From Paraburkholderia sp. BCC1885 (GTDB taxonomy: Bacteria > Pseudomonadota > Gammaproteobacteria > Burkholderiales > Burkholderiaceae), in assembly GCF_900996235.1 (NCBI RefSeq), contig NZ_CAAJGM010000111.1, positions 372,001-436,000 on the forward strand: a DNA stretch of 64,000 nt, read 5' to 3'. The first letter of the stretch is position 1. Each line of letters begins with the position of its first letter. Of this stretch, positions 1 to 9,171 are shown in pieces. Below the pieces are notes generated by a model. That model saw nothing but the letters and a program-made list of their open reading frames with translations, searched no databases and was not told the origin of the DNA. The position numbers and the translations under genes are program-made.

Positions 1-186
1 GGCGCGAGGGTTTGATGCGCGCCATAGATCAGGCGTTTTTGTCCCGTTCTCTTTTTTGTCCCCGTCTCTCTTTGGACCTGCGTTTCTTCTTCTAATAGAG
101 CCACTGGCGGCTCGCCAAGGGCTTACCAGGATTACCCGCCCGCTTGCTGTAAAATCGCGGTTTGATTCACGCCGCCGGCCGTTCTC

Positions 187-1188
187 ATGTCCCTCGCACT
201 TCCTGCCAATCCCCGCCGCGTCTCGGTTGCCCCGATGATGGACTGGACCGATCGTCACTGCCGGTCTCTGCATCGCGCGATCTCGCGCCATACGTGGCTG
301 TACACGGAGATGGTGACGACCGGCGCCCTTCTGCATGGCGACGTGCCCCGCCACCTGGCGTTCACGCCCGACGAAGCGCCGGTTGCCCTGCAACTGGGCG
401 GCAGCGAACCCGACGACCTCGCCCGCTCGGCCAAACTCGGCGAGCAGTGGGGCTATGACGAGATCAACCTGAATTGCGGCTGCCCGTCGGAACGGGTGCA
501 GCGCGGCGCATTCGGCGCCTGCCTGATGAACGAACCGCAACTCGTCGCCGATTGCGTCAAGGCGATGCGCGACGCGGTGTCGGTGCCGGTGACGGTGAAG
601 CATCGGATCGGTGTCGACGCGGTCGAAGAGTACAGCTTCGTGCGCGATTTCGTCGGCACGATTGCGGAAGCTGGTTGCGACGTGTTCATCGTGCACGCGC
701 GCAACGCGATTCTGAAGGGCCTCAGCCCGAAAGAGAATCGCGAGATCCCGCCGCTCAAATACGAGTTCGCCTATCAGTTGAAACGCGACTTTCCGCAACT
801 CGAAATCATCATCAACGGCGGCATCAAGACACTCGATGAAGTCGAACAACATCTGCAGCACGTCGACGGTGTGATGCTCGGACGCGAGGCGTATCACAAC
901 CCGTATGTGCTGGCCGAAGTCGATGCGCGCTTCTACGGCTCGACACAAACACCGCCGACGCGCGAACAGGTCGAAGCGAAGCTGATCGAATACTGTGCGG
1001 CTGAGCTCGAACGCGGCACGTTCCTCGGTTCGATTACCCGTCACGCGCTCGGACTTTACCGTGGAGCCGCCGGCGCGCGCGGATGGCGGCGCGTGCTCTC
1101 CGACAACAAAAAACTGGCGACGCGCGATCTCGCCATTTTTGACGAAGCGAGACAGCATCTGCGTGAGCCGGCCGAAATCTTTGAATAA
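187..1188 (+). CDS. dusA: tRNA-dihydrouridine(20/20a) synthase DusA
   Basis: Reduces specific uridines in the D-loop of tRNA to dihydrouridine using FMN and NADPH in the cytoplasm. The 333-residue product has the DusA opening SVAPMMDWTDRHCR near residue 14, the catalytic-cysteine segment NLNCGCPSERVQ near residue 95, the TIM-barrel KHRIGVD strand and the late NGGIKT phosphate-binding segment. Length fits the family. The start at 187 has no clear Shine-Dalgarno sequence, but it leaves the usual short leader before the conserved APM motif. It is followed by tRNA-His 87 bases downstream, a fitting but probably incidental neighbour. The family call is very firm; the A-subfamily assignment rests on the DWTDRHCR signature. 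Confidence 0.95.
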   Translation: MSLALPANPRRVSVAPMMDWTDRHCRSLHRAISRHTWLYTEMVTTGALLHGDVPRHLAFTPDEAPVALQLGGSEPDDLARSAKLGEQWGYDEINLNCGCPSERVQRGAFGACLMNEPQLVADCVKAMRDAVSVPVTVKHRIGVDAVEEYSFVRDFVGTIAEAGCDVFIVHARNAILKGLSPKENREIPPLKYEFAYQLKRDFPQLEIIINGGIKTLDEVEQHLQHVDGVMLGREAYHNPYVLAEVDARFYGSTQTPPTREQVEAKLIEYCAAELERGTFLGSITRHALGLYRGAAGARGWRRVLSDNKKLATRDLAIFDEARQHLREPAEIFE

Positions 1189-1275
1189 AGGGCTAGGCAA
1201 ACGCAAATCATGTTTGTATAATCTCGCTTCTTGATCGGCAAGCCAATTCACGGCGAGCCAAGAAGATGTTCCAGT

Positions 1276-1352
1276 GGTGGCTGTAGCTCAGTTGGTAGAG
1301 TCCAGGATTGTGATTCCTGTCGTCGTGGGTTCGAGTCCCATCAGCCACCCCA
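1276..1352 (+). tRNA. tRNA-His (anticodon GTG), CCA encoded
   Basis: A complete 77-base cloverleaf. It has the extra 5' G (position -1) typical of tRNA-His, acceptor GTGGCTG pairing with CAGCCAC, D-loop AGCTCAGTTGGTAGAG, anticodon loop ATTGTGATT and T-arm GTGGGTTCGAGTCCCAT. The discriminator C and CCA are encoded. No intrinsic terminator is obvious just downstream, and no integrase or att repeat is seen next to it. Confidence 0.97.
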
Positions 1353-1571
1353 TTACTCCCCAAGCAGTTCTGCAGTAACTCCCCATTCCAGTTCGTGCAT
1401 TTAAAGTTCGAAGCTCCGCAATGAATTAATTCGCGTCCAGCTTCGCGCCTGCCATTTCATTGCACGCACGTGTGCCTTGAAGCGTCGTGATCGCTTGATC
1501 TCCGACGCGCTCCCTTCAAGCGAGGACGGCAGTTCCTGCCGCCCCCGCTATCTCACAGCGCAACTAGCACG

Positions 1572-2351
1572 TCACTTATGCTCGTCGTGCCCGCCTTCAT
1601 GTCCACCCTCATGCCCACCGCCTCCGCCGCCATGCTCCTGCGGCGCTCCATGTTGCGCAGGCCCGCCATGCTCCTGTTGCGGCGGGCCGCCATGTTGCTG
1701 CGGGGCGGCAGCACGTTCCTGCTGCGGGGGACCGCCGTGTTGCTGCGGTGGTGCGCCACGCTCCTGCTGCGGCGGACCACCATGTCCCGGCGGTTGACCG
1801 GAATTCCGCTGTGGAGGATGTTCCCCTCCCGGCGGCGGACCGCCATGTCCCGGGGGCGGGCCGCCGTGTTCTGGCCCAGGACCACCATGCTCAGGCACTC
1901 CACCATGCCCCGGCGGCGGACCACCGCGTCCGGGCGGCGGCGGTGGGTGATGCGCCCAATGTTCCTGATTGTTATACCAGGGGCGTCCACGATAATGGCT
2001 GCCCCAGTACGCGCCAAGCGAGAAAGTCACGACGGGCAGCCCAATCACCGTTCCGTAATCGAGGATAGGCACATTGCTGCCCTGGTATGGATAGCTGAGA
2101 TTGCCTGCATAGACCCAGCCGCGCTGGTCCGGCAACGCCACATCGCACCACGTATAGCCGCTGACGCAACCCATCACGGTGACCGGTGCGCCCGGAGGAA
2201 GTTGCGACACGGCGGGATAATCGTCCGCGGGTCCCGCATAGAGATTCACGGGACTATTGGTGTATGCCTGAGACTGGGCGAACACCACGCCGGGCAACAT
2301 CGACAGCCCGACCGTGCCGGCCAGCAAGCCACTCATCACGCGTTTGCGCAT
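1572..2351 (-). CDS. secreted SH3-domain protein with Pro/Gly/His/Gln-rich tail
   Basis: A 259-residue exported protein. Residues 1-25 are a signal peptide ending in VFA-QS. Residues 28-90 match a bacterial SH3 (SH3_3) domain: NLYAGPADDYPAV, then GAPVTVMGC, then WCDVALPDQRGWVYAGNLSY. Beyond about residue 133 the protein is low complexity, made of imperfect copies of GGPPPGHGG and QHGGPPQQE, with a final glycine/histidine/glutamate run. A strong GGGGAGGAG ribosome site sits 3 bases before ATG. The SH3 part suggests cell-wall or ligand binding in the periplasm. The His-rich tail could bind metals, which is inference. Function is otherwise unknown. Confidence 0.85.
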   Translation of the reverse strand: MRKRVMSGLLAGTVGLSMLPGVVFAQSQAYTNSPVNLYAGPADDYPAVSQLPPGAPVTVMGCVSGYTWCDVALPDQRGWVYAGNLSYPYQGSNVPILDYGTVIGLPVVTFSLGAYWGSHYRGRPWYNNQEHWAHHPPPPPGRGGPPPGHGGVPEHGGPGPEHGGPPPGHGGPPPGGEHPPQRNSGQPPGHGGPPQQERGAPPQQHGGPPQQERAAAPQQHGGPPQQEHGGPAQHGAPQEHGGGGGGHEGGHEGGHDEHK

Positions 2352-2882
2352 TTACTCCTCCCCTCTGCTTCATTCGATTTCACGTCCTGTGTACTGCGAA
2401 CGCGTCCTGGTTAGACCCTATCAGGCGAACAGCAAGTACCGTTCCTGACAGACCGACCCGCGTGTGACATCCCGACTGGCGCTCCCCGTCACGTCGCAGC
2501 CGACGCGTCCGCCGCAATCCAGAGATGCGCGACATCCGTACTGTCATCGGCGCTCGCTACAATCAATAAGGATTCCTATATACACGTCAGGCATGCATCC
2601 AGCCCCGCCGCCCAACGCCCCACATCAGCATCCAATCCTACCGTTAGATACCGTAAGGCAAGTAATCCGCCCTGAAACACGATTTCCCGCCGACGGCCCT
2701 ACACTGGCCATTCCTCTTCCCAAGAGGATGTTGTCTCTCATCATCTTTGCGGCCCACTTCCCCTGGTGGGCTTTTTTTATCCGGCCGGACCCGCAGCCGC
2801 TTCACCCAGCCGGCCAATCCGCTGCCGATTCGCCGCCTGCCCTACAATAGCCGGCTAATCAGTAAGGTATGAGGATGCACCC
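2352..2882. other. intergenic region, 531 bases, no convincing gene
   Basis: Divergent region between the SH3 protein and the Rap1a-like gene. Small open frames here (for example 2464-2850) lack codon bias and a ribosome site. The notable content is a clean intrinsic terminator at 2752-2778 with no gene in front of it, preceded by an AT-richer stretch around 2555-2590. Confidence 0.5.
2752..2778 (+). terminator. Rho-independent terminator without an upstream protein gene
   Basis: Stem GCCCAC/GTGGGC with an 8-base loop followed directly by seven T residues. No supported + strand gene ends in front of it, so it may close a small RNA transcribed from around 2560. That transcript is inference. 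Confidence 0.7.
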
Positions 2883-3245
2883 ATGCAGTTCAGAATACGA
2901 ACCCTCGCGCTGGCTTTGCTCACAGCATGTTTCACGCTTAATGCGAGCGCCGAGATGACGGCGGACCAATACAAGAAGTGGGGACACGTCGACAACAACT
3001 CGATCTATGCGGCCTATGTCACCGGGGCGCTCAACGAGCTGGGATGGGCCAATGGCGATCTGATATCGAAGAAGCGCGCCCCACTCTTCTGCCCGCCGGA
3101 AAAACTGCCCATTGGCCCGCAAACGGTGTATCCGCTGCTCGACGAGTTTTTCACCAACCATCCGGGGCTTTCCGACGATTTCCCGGTCGGCCTCGCCATC
3201 CTGCGCTCGCTTCAGGCGGCCTTTCCGTGCCCGAACAGCAAGTAA
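2883..3245 (+). CDS. secreted Rap1a/Tai-family-like protein
   Basis: A 120-residue protein with an N-terminal signal peptide cleaving after NASA (about residue 23). The mature part has a helical layout with two cysteines, LFCPPEKLPIGPQ near residue 69 and AAFPCPNSK at the C-terminus. This resembles the Rap1a/Tai immunity-protein fold, small periplasmic proteins some of which neutralise type VI amidases. No T6SS effector gene is adjacent, so an immunity role is not supported by context. GAGG lies 8 bases before ATG. Calling it a conserved periplasmic protein of unknown function is equally fair. Confidence 0.75.
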   Translation: MQFRIRTLALALLTACFTLNASAEMTADQYKKWGHVDNNSIYAAYVTGALNELGWANGDLISKKRAPLFCPPEKLPIGPQTVYPLLDEFFTNHPGLSDDFPVGLAILRSLQAAFPCPNSK

Positions 3246-3517
3246 AGCGCGCGTGCGCCGGTTGATTCGAGCCGGTTCAGCACAAGGGGACAGCCGGTCC
3301 TGGCACGCACAGCAGTGAGGCGCGATCCAGGGCCGCGGACCATCGAAGAGAAAAGAAGTAACGGCCAAGACAATAGCGACGAATTTTCCGCGCGGATGGC
3401 GGTCTACCGGGAATGGAGCGGTTCAATAGCGGCAGTCCGGAAAACTGGACCGCAGCCGGAACGAACCTGACCAGATGAGGCTCAAGCAAGAGCACGTTGT
3501 CAGCCACGGAGGATCCG

Positions 3518-3763
3518 ATGAAACCGAGCCAATCCGCATTGCTCGCAGCGCTTGGCGCGCTCGCGGCAGTCACGGTCGCAGGAGGACCGGTGTTCGCGCA
3601 AACACCGCCTGGAGATGGCGGCGCTTCGATGGTGAAACCGCCGGAGGCGTCCGGCACGACCAATCCGGCGAATCCCGATCACATGCCGGTCAAGCGCCCG
3701 CCCAAACCGACACACGACAAGATGACGCATTCGCCGCCCGCCAGCGCCGCCGACGCGAAATAA
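3518..3763 (+). CDS. small exported proline-rich hypothetical protein
   Basis: An 81-residue protein beginning MKPSQSALLAALGALAAV, a signal peptide probably cleaved after VFAQ. The mature part is rich in Pro, Lys and Asn with no recognisable domain. I chose the ATG at 3518 because GGAGG lies 5 bases upstream; an in-frame ATG at 3497 lacks a ribosome site. Small proteins of this style are common in Burkholderiaceae. No function can be assigned. Confidence 0.6.
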   Translation: MKPSQSALLAALGALAAVTVAGGPVFAQTPPGDGGASMVKPPEASGTTNPANPDHMPVKRPPKPTHDKMTHSPPASAADAK

Positions 3764-3827
3764 CGCGGCGGCAAGGCTCCATCCCGGCGGCGGCATCAGG
3801 CATGCGCCCAAGGCGCACCCGGCACGC

Positions 3828-4043
3828 TCACAGGCGCGCGATCGACACCTCCGTCGACTTCACCAGCGCCACCACTTCCGAGCCGACCTTGAGATCGAGC
3901 TCGTCGACCGAACGCGTCGTGATCACCGAGGTAACGATACCGAACGGCGTATCGACATCGACTTCGGACACTACCGGTCCGCGGATGATTTCCTTGACCT
4001 TGCCTTTGAACTGATTACGGACGTTGATTGCGGAAATGCTCAT
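3828..4043 (-). CDS. ssuF: TOBE-domain molybdopterin-binding protein (Mop/SsuF-like)
   Basis: A 71-residue single TOBE/Mop domain: ISAINVRNQFKGKVKEI, then GPVVSEVDVDTP, then ITTRSVDELDLKVGSEVVALVKSTEV. This is a textbook molbindin that binds molybdate or related oxyanions. It is the last gene of the leftward ssuD-ssuC-ssuB run, 48 bases after ssuB, with GGAGT 8 bases before ATG. In Pseudomonas putida a similar gene (ssuF) ends the ssu operon and is needed for aromatic sulfonate use. The family is certain; the ssuF name rests on position. Confidence 0.88.
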   Translation of the reverse strand: MSISAINVRNQFKGKVKEIIRGPVVSEVDVDTPFGIVTSVITTRSVDELDLKVGSEVVALVKSTEVSIARL

Positions 4044-4091
4044 ATCGAGTGACTCCAGTGAATCGATAAAAAACGGTCAGGCAAGGGAATA

Positions 4092-5084
4092 TCAGACAGC
4101 CCAACGGACTTCGGTCGGCCGCACGAGGCGGTCGTCGTGATGCGTGTTCGCGTGATACGGCAGGACGTCGTCGTTCGGCGACGTCTTCAGCACGCGCTGC
4201 AACACATGGTCTTCAAGGGCGGCAAAGCCTGCCGAGGCGCGTGCGCGCGGCCGGTCGAGCGGCACCGGCTGATCGAGCGCGATGCGCCCATCTTCGATCA
4301 ACAGAATCCGGTCGCCGAGCGCCACGGCTTCATGCACGTCGTGCGTGACGAGCAGCGCCGTGAAGCGATGTTCGCGCCACAGGCGTTCGATCAGCGCGTG
4401 CATTTCGATGCGCGTCAACGCGTCGAGCGCGCCGAGCGGCTCGTCGAGCAGCAGCAGTTGCGGCCGGTGCACCAGCGCGCGCGCCAGCGCCACCCGCTGA
4501 CGCTGACCGCCCGACAACTGCGCGGGCCAGTCGTTGGCGCGCTCCAGCAGGCCGACCTCCGCCAGCACGGCCCGCGCATCCTCGCGGGCGCCGCGTCCGA
4601 GACCGAGCATCACGTTGTGCAGCACGCTCTTCCATGGCAGAAGGCGCGCGTCCTGAAACATGATGCGCGTGTCGAGCGCCGCGCCGTCCTCGGCGCGCTT
4701 CTCGAGCACGCCGGCGGTGGGCTTTTCGAGTCCGGCCACGAGCCGCAGCAAGGTAGATTTGCCGCAGCCGCTACGGCCGACAATCGCCACAAAACTGCCG
4801 CGCTCGATCGACAGATCAAAGTCCGACAACACCGTGCGCTCGCCGTACTGCTTGCCGACGCCGCGCAGCTCCACGGCGTGATCGCCGCTGTGCGCGACGT
4901 CCCGCGCCAGCGGGCGGGCGCCGGCGGCGCGCGGGAATTCGACGACGCTCGCCACGTGTTCGTCGCGCTCCAGATCCGCCGCCTCGTCGGCGTCGTGATC
5001 GAGCGTGCGTGGCTGCGCCAGTTCCGCTTCGAGATCGACGCCCGCGATGCCGCTAAAGCTCGTCGAGAATGACGTCGCGCTCAT
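4092..5084 (-). CDS. ssuB: aliphatic sulfonate ABC transporter ATP-binding protein SsuB
   Basis: ATPase that drives sulfonate import. The 330-residue product has an unusual, roughly 75-residue N-terminal extension, then the ABC domain: Walker [11 protein letters not shown]-loop [10 protein letters not shown] (the nitrate/sulfonate/taurine type), signature [15 protein letters not shown], Walker [13 protein letters not shown] and switch VTHDVHEAV. The open frame runs back far into ssuC in another frame. I chose the ATG at 5084 because it overlaps the ssuC stop by the usual ATGA. Its partner permease is the gene before it. Confidence is high for the family and good for sulfonate specificity, from the neighbouring ssuD. 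Confidence 0.92.
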   Translation of the reverse strand: MSATSFSTSFSGIAGVDLEAELAQPRTLDHDADEAADLERDEHVASVVEFPRAAGARPLARDVAHSGDHAVELRGVGKQYGERTVLSDFDLSIERGSFVAIVGRSGCGKSTLLRLVAGLEKPTAGVLEKRAEDGAALDTRIMFQDARLLPWKSVLHNVMLGLGRGAREDARAVLAEVGLLERANDWPAQLSGGQRQRVALARALVHRPQLLLLDEPLGALDALTRIEMHALIERLWREHRFTALLVTHDVHEAVALGDRILLIEDGRIALDQPVPLDRPRARASAGFAALEDHVLQRVLKTSPNDDVLPYHANTHHDDRLVRPTEVRWAV

Positions 5085-5887
5085 GCTTTCGCTCCTCGTT
5101 GATAAGCCGGATGCCAGCGCAGCGTGACGCGCTCGAGCGTCTTCGCCAGCAGATCGGCGAGCTTGCCGAGCCCCGCATACAGCAGGATGCCCACTACCAC
5201 CACATCCGTCTGCAGGAACTCGCGCGCATTCATCGTCATATAGCCGATGCCCGATTGCGCGGAAATCGTTTCCGCGACGATCAGCGTGACCCACATCAGG
5301 CCGAAGGCAAAGCGCACGCCCACCAGAATCGACGGCAGCGCGCCTGGCAAAATCACGTCCCAGTAGAGGCGAAACCCCTTCACGCCATAGCTGCGCGCCA
5401 TTTCGATCAGGTTCGCATCCACCGAGCGAATGCCGTGGAACGTGTTCACGTAGATCGGAAAGAACACCCCGAGCGCGACCAGAAACACCTTCGCTTCTTC
5501 CTCGATGCCGAACCACAGGATCACAAGCGGAATCATCGCCAGCGCGGGAATGTTGCGGACCATCTGCACGGTCGAATCGAGCACGACTTCGATCGGCCTG
5601 AAAAGCCCCGTCGCGAGTCCGAGCACGAGACCGATACTGCCGCCCACCGCGAAGCCCGACACCGCGCGCCACGTGCTGACCTTGACGTCGGCCCACATTT
5701 CGCCCGACTGGATCAGCGACCATGCCGCCTTCACCACTGCAACGGGTTCCGGCAACACGCGCGTCGAGAGGATGCCGCTGCGCGCGGCGAATTCCCACGC
5801 GAGCAGGATCACGAGCGGCGCGATCCACGGCGCGAGATGTCCGCCCAGACGCCGTGCTACGCCATCATTTCCACTGGATTGAGCCAT
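5081..5887 (-). CDS. ssuC: aliphatic sulfonate ABC transporter permease SsuC
   Basis: A 268-residue integral membrane permease of the binding-protein-dependent family (nitrate/sulfonate/taurine class). There are about six hydrophobic segments, and the cytoplasmic EAA-type coupling loop appears as [21 protein letters not shown] near residue 165. It overlaps ssuB by four bases and follows ssuD by 44 bases. GGAG lies about 9 bases before ATG. It would form the channel for sulfonates energised by SsuB. The binding protein SsuA is not encoded nearby. Confidence 0.92.
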   Translation of the reverse strand: MAQSSGNDGVARRLGGHLAPWIAPLVILLAWEFAARSGILSTRVLPEPVAVVKAAWSLIQSGEMWADVKVSTWRAVSGFAVGGSIGLVLGLATGLFRPIEVVLDSTVQMVRNIPALAMIPLVILWFGIEEEAKVFLVALGVFFPIYVNTFHGIRSVDANLIEMARSYGVKGFRLYWDVILPGALPSILVGVRFAFGLMWVTLIVAETISAQSGIGYMTMNAREFLQTDVVVVGILLYAGLGKLADLLAKTLERVTLRWHPAYQRGAKA

Positions 5888-5931
5888 GATCGCTTACTCC
5901 ACTCCTTATCCTGCGAGGACCCCAGCCGCGC

Positions 5932-7089
5932 TTAGCTCTGGCTGACCTTCGGCAAATAGTTGTTACCGACGATCTCGCCGAACGGCCCCGAAAGCGGCCC
6001 ACTCGCGCTAGTGCGCTTGCGGTTCGGCAGCAGCGGGAACACCAGTTCGGCAAAGCGGTACGACTCTTCCAGATGCGGATAGCCGGACAAAATGAACGTG
6101 TCGATGCCGAGATCCGCGTATTCCTTCATGCGCGCGGCCACTTGTTCAGGATTGCCAACCAGTGCCGTTCCTGCGCCGCCGCGCACGAGGCCGACGCCGG
6201 CCCACACGTTCGGATAAACCTCCAGATCAGCGCGACCGCCGCGCTTGCCGCCGTGCAGCGCGGCCATGCGGCGCTGCCCTTCGGAATCCATCTTCGCAAA
6301 CGAGGCTTGCGCACGCGCGATGGTTTCGTCGTCGAGCTTGCTGATCAGCTTGTCGGCCGCGGCCCACGCTTCCTCTTCCGTCTCGCGGACGATCACGTGA
6401 AAGCGGATCCCGAACTTGATCTGGCGGCCATGCTTTTCGGCGCGCGCGCGGATGTCGGCGATTTTCTTCGCAACCGCTTCGGGCGGCTCGCCCCAGGTCA
6501 GATACGTGTCGATGTGCTCGCCGGCCATCTCGTGCGCAGCCGGCGACGAACCGCCGAACCACAGTGGCGGATGCGGGTCTTGCACCGGCGGATACAGCAC
6601 CTTGCCGCCCTTCGAGGTGAGATGCTTGCCCTCGAAGTCGATCGCGTCGTTGGTGTGGGCCGCCGTCAGCAACTGGCGCCAGATGTGCAGGAACTCGTCA
6701 GTGATTTCGTAACGCGTGTCGTGACTGACGAACACGCCGTCGCCTTCGAGTTCGGCCGCGTCGCCGCCCGTCACTACGTTGATCAGCAAACGCCCGCCCG
6801 ACAGGCGATCGAAGGTGGACGCCATGCGTGCCGCCAGACCCGGCGAAGTGATGCCCGGCCGGATGGCGACGAGGAACTTCAGGCGCCGGGTCGCCGCGAT
6901 CAGGCTCGAGGCCACCACCCACGCGTCTTCGCAGGAACGGCCGGTCGGCAGCAGAACGCCCTCGTAGCCGAGCGTATCGGCGGCGACCGCGATCTGCTGG
7001 AAGTAGTCGTAATCGGCTGCGCGTGCGCCTTGGGACGTACCGAGGTAGCGGCTGTCGCCGTGAGTCGGGATGAACCAGAACACATTCAT
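5932..7089 (-). CDS. ssuD: FMNH2-dependent alkanesulfonate monooxygenase SsuD
   Basis: Cleaves C1-C14 alkanesulfonates to aldehyde and sulfite using reduced FMN and oxygen, supplying sulfur when sulfate is short. The 385-residue bacterial-luciferase-fold protein shows [35 protein letters not shown] (active-site Cys region), [16 protein letters not shown] and the C-terminal [23 protein letters not shown]. Length matches E. coli SsuD (381). AGGAG lies 8 bases before ATG. It is the first gene of the four-gene run. The FMN reductase SsuE that normally feeds it is not in the neighbourhood. Confidence 0.96.
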   Translation of the reverse strand: MNVFWFIPTHGDSRYLGTSQGARAADYDYFQQIAVAADTLGYEGVLLPTGRSCEDAWVVASSLIAATRRLKFLVAIRPGITSPGLAARMASTFDRLSGGRLLINVVTGGDAAELEGDGVFVSHDTRYEITDEFLHIWRQLLTAAHTNDAIDFEGKHLTSKGGKVLYPPVQDPHPPLWFGGSSPAAHEMAGEHIDTYLTWGEPPEAVAKKIADIRARAEKHGRQIKFGIRFHVIVRETEEEAWAAADKLISKLDDETIARAQASFAKMDSEGQRRMAALHGGKRGGRADLEVYPNVWAGVGLVRGGAGTALVGNPEQVAARMKEYADLGIDTFILSGYPHLEESYRFAELVFPLLPNRKRTSASGPLSGPFGEIVGNNYLPKVSQS

Positions 7090-7566
7090 TTGCTACTCCT
7101 GCTTGTTCGAGACTGGATTAATAAGGGGCGAGACGGCCGGCGCGCCTGCACCGGCGCGGGGCCGGCCGGCACGGCCGCGCCGCAAGACAGATCGGATCAA
7201 TGGAAAAGCCGTCAGCGCGACGGGCGGCACAGCCGGCAACGCGGCGCCGCCGCAGGGGGAACAGCGCAGACCGGCATCGGAGAGGACATCGCGACAGCTT
7301 CCCTTGACGAAACGTGCGCCTTCCCGGCGCGCGGTAAGTGGACGACGGCAACGAGGCCGTCTACATGGAGAAACAGTCTATGGATCGGCCCCAGGCTTTT
7401 GAACGATTTTTTTTAGCTTAGGTTTTCCACTTTCGTGATTAGCCCGACGCTTAAGCATACAGAGCGGTCCCTGAAACCCGCCGCCGCGTCTATATAATGA
7501 CGCGTCTTTCGATAATCCAGCCGGGCCGCGCTTCAGCCGTCACCCGTGCCCTTGGCGCTGCATTGC
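7090..7566. other. intergenic region, 477 bases
   Basis: Divergent region between ssuD and a small membrane protein. It must hold the ssu promoter at its left side, though no clear boxes were recognised there. On the right, CTGAAA and TATAAT with a 16-base spacer (7471-7498) look like a sigma70 promoter for the gene at 7567. No coding sequence with credible start or codon use was found. Confidence 0.5.
7471..7498 (+). promoter_or_regulatory. probable sigma70 promoter of the small membrane protein
   Basis: A perfect -10 box TATAAT at 7493-7498 and a -35-like CTGAAA at 7471-7476, 16 bases apart, about 70 bases before the start codon. The -10 is convincing, the -35 only moderate. Confidence 0.45.
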
Positions 7567-7992
7567 ATGCAAAAAATCATCCTGCCGTTCGTATCCGGAT
7601 TTCTGGCTTCATTGTTTTTCCACGAGTCGACGCTGGCGTTATTGCACGCCGCGGGATTTATCGACGCCTCGGGTTTCTCGACCGCGCCGTTCCTGCCGCT
7701 GGGCTTGCCGGAATTCATCGCCAATGCCATCTGGAGCGCCGTGTGGGCCGTGTTGATGGCCTGGCTGCTACGCGTGGCGCCGGAACGCCGGGCGCCGTGG
7801 ATTCAGGCGTTCGTGTTCGGCGGCATCGCGCTGACCGCGGCGAGCGTGTTCGTGGTGGATCCGCTGCGCGGCATCTGGCCGAGCGGCAACATGCTGCCGC
7901 GCCTCGCGCAGGGTTTTGCGGCGAACGCCATGTGGGGCTGGGGCGCGCTCGTGTTCATGCGCGCATTCATGGCGTTCGACGCTGAGGATTGA
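7567..7992 (+). CDS. small integral membrane protein, unknown function
   Basis: A 141-residue hydrophobic protein with about four membrane segments (near residues 4-25, 45-62, 78-98 and 112-130). I chose ATG at 7567 (MQKIILPFVSGFLASLFFHE); a start at 7546 would add seven residues of no obvious value. The protein looks like the conserved, uncharacterised membrane proteins common in Burkholderia genomes. No catalytic motif is visible. It runs towards the convergent acyl-CoA hydrolase gene only 7 bases away. Confidence 0.7.
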   Translation: MQKIILPFVSGFLASLFFHESTLALLHAAGFIDASGFSTAPFLPLGLPEFIANAIWSAVWAVLMAWLLRVAPERRAPWIQAFVFGGIALTAASVFVVDPLRGIWPSGNMLPRLAQGFAANAMWGWGALVFMRAFMAFDAED

Positions 7993-7999
7993 GGACGGG

Positions 8000-9130
8000 T
8001 TAGCCCTGCAGGTCGGCCAGCGGATGTTCCGCCGCTGACCACGGACTTTCGAACATCTTCGCGACGTCGTCGGCGCGCACGTCTTCGATGCGGGCGAAAC
8101 GCCAGCGCGGGGCGTTGTCCTTGTCGATGATGCGGGCGCGGATGCCTTCCACCACATCGCCGTGCGCGAAACTCGTGCGCGTCAGATCGAGATCGCGGCG
8201 CAACACGTCGGCCATCGTGCCTTCCGCGCGCGTCACCACTTCCAGCGAGACCGCCATCGACAGCGGCGAACGCTCCCGCATCACGCCGACGGTCTGCTCG
8301 GCCCATTCCGACGCCTCGCAATCGCTTTCCGCTTCGAGCGAAGCCAGAATCTGCGCGACGTCGGTCTGCGCGAAATGCCGGTCGATCAACGCGCGCGTGC
8401 GCGCCAGCGGCGAAGTGTCCGGCGTCGGCACGACCTTGTGTTGCGCCGCTGCGCGCTCGATGCACGCCACCACGTCCGCGCCGCGTTCGAATTCTTCGCT
8501 GCGCAAGGTGTCGACCAGCGCCGGCAGCGCCGCGTCGTCGAGGTACACGTCCGCGAGACCCGCGTAGAGCGCGTCGGCCGCCGCGATCGTCTCGCCGGTT
8601 ACCGCCAGATAGCGGCCGAGCGCGCCCGGCGTGCGCGCCAGAAACCAGCCGGCGCCGACATCGGGAAACAGACCAATGCGCGTCTCCGGCATCGCCATGC
8701 GCGTCGAACCGCTCACCACGCGCAAGCCGCCGGTGCGATGCGCGCCCTGCGAAATCCCCATGCCGCCGCCCATCACCACGCCGTTCATCAAGGCAATGTA
8801 GGGCTTCGGATAGGTGAAGATGAGGTGATTGAGGCGATATTCCTCGGTAAAGAAAGTGTCGCGCGCGGCGGCGTCGCCGCGCTGAACCGTCTCGTACAGG
8901 AAACGGATATCGCCGCCGGCGCAAAACGCGCGCGGGTGCTGGCTGCGCACCACCACCGCCAGCACGGCGGGATCTTCGCGCCAGATTTCGAGCGCCGCAT
9001 GCATTGCGCGGATCATGCTTGTGGAAAGCGCATTAAGCGCCTTGGGGCGCTCCAGTTCGATAAAGCCGATGTGGTTGGCGACGTAGGTGTTGACTTCGTC
9101 GCTGACGGCGGATGTTTCGGGATTGGACAT
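8000..9130 (-). CDS. 3-hydroxyisobutyryl-CoA hydrolase / enoyl-CoA hydratase family
   Basis: A 376-residue crotonase-fold protein, probably hydrolysing 3-hydroxyisobutyryl-CoA in valine breakdown. Supporting motifs are NHIGFIELERPKALNALS, the oxyanion-hole segment HPRAFCAGGDIRFLYE, GVVMGGGMGIS, and the diagnostic hydrolase segment MPETRIGLFPDVGAGW with the catalytic Glu and Asp. The C-terminal extension (FERGAD to AEHPLADLQG) is that of the hydrolase subfamily rather than short enoyl-CoA hydratases. I chose ATG at 9130 (MSNPETSAV), as the open frame upstream overlaps the TetR gene and lacks codon bias. Other branched-chain genes are not adjacent. Confidence 0.88.
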   Translation of the reverse strand: MSNPETSAVSDEVNTYVANHIGFIELERPKALNALSTSMIRAMHAALEIWREDPAVLAVVVRSQHPRAFCAGGDIRFLYETVQRGDAAARDTFFTEEYRLNHLIFTYPKPYIALMNGVVMGGGMGISQGAHRTGGLRVVSGSTRMAMPETRIGLFPDVGAGWFLARTPGALGRYLAVTGETIAAADALYAGLADVYLDDAALPALVDTLRSEEFERGADVVACIERAAAQHKVVPTPDTSPLARTRALIDRHFAQTDVAQILASLEAESDCEASEWAEQTVGVMRERSPLSMAVSLEVVTRAEGTMADVLRRDLDLTRTSFAHGDVVEGIRARIIDKDNAPRWRFARIEDVRADDVAKMFESPWSAAEHPLADLQG

Positions 9131-9171
9131 GGCGTAGCTGGTGAAGGGGCTGGGTCGGAAGCTGAACGTTA

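Noticed and set aside
1276..1571. Integration site at tRNA-His
   Set aside because: No integrase and no repeated tRNA 3' end found; flanking genes look like core DNA.
1620..1960. CRISPR-like or minisatellite array in the SH3 gene tail
   Set aside because: The repeats are in frame, imperfect, without unique spacers, and code for the Pro/Gly-rich tail.
6073..7416. 447-codon open frame on the plus strand
   Set aside because: Antisense to ssuD; no homology and no ribosome site.
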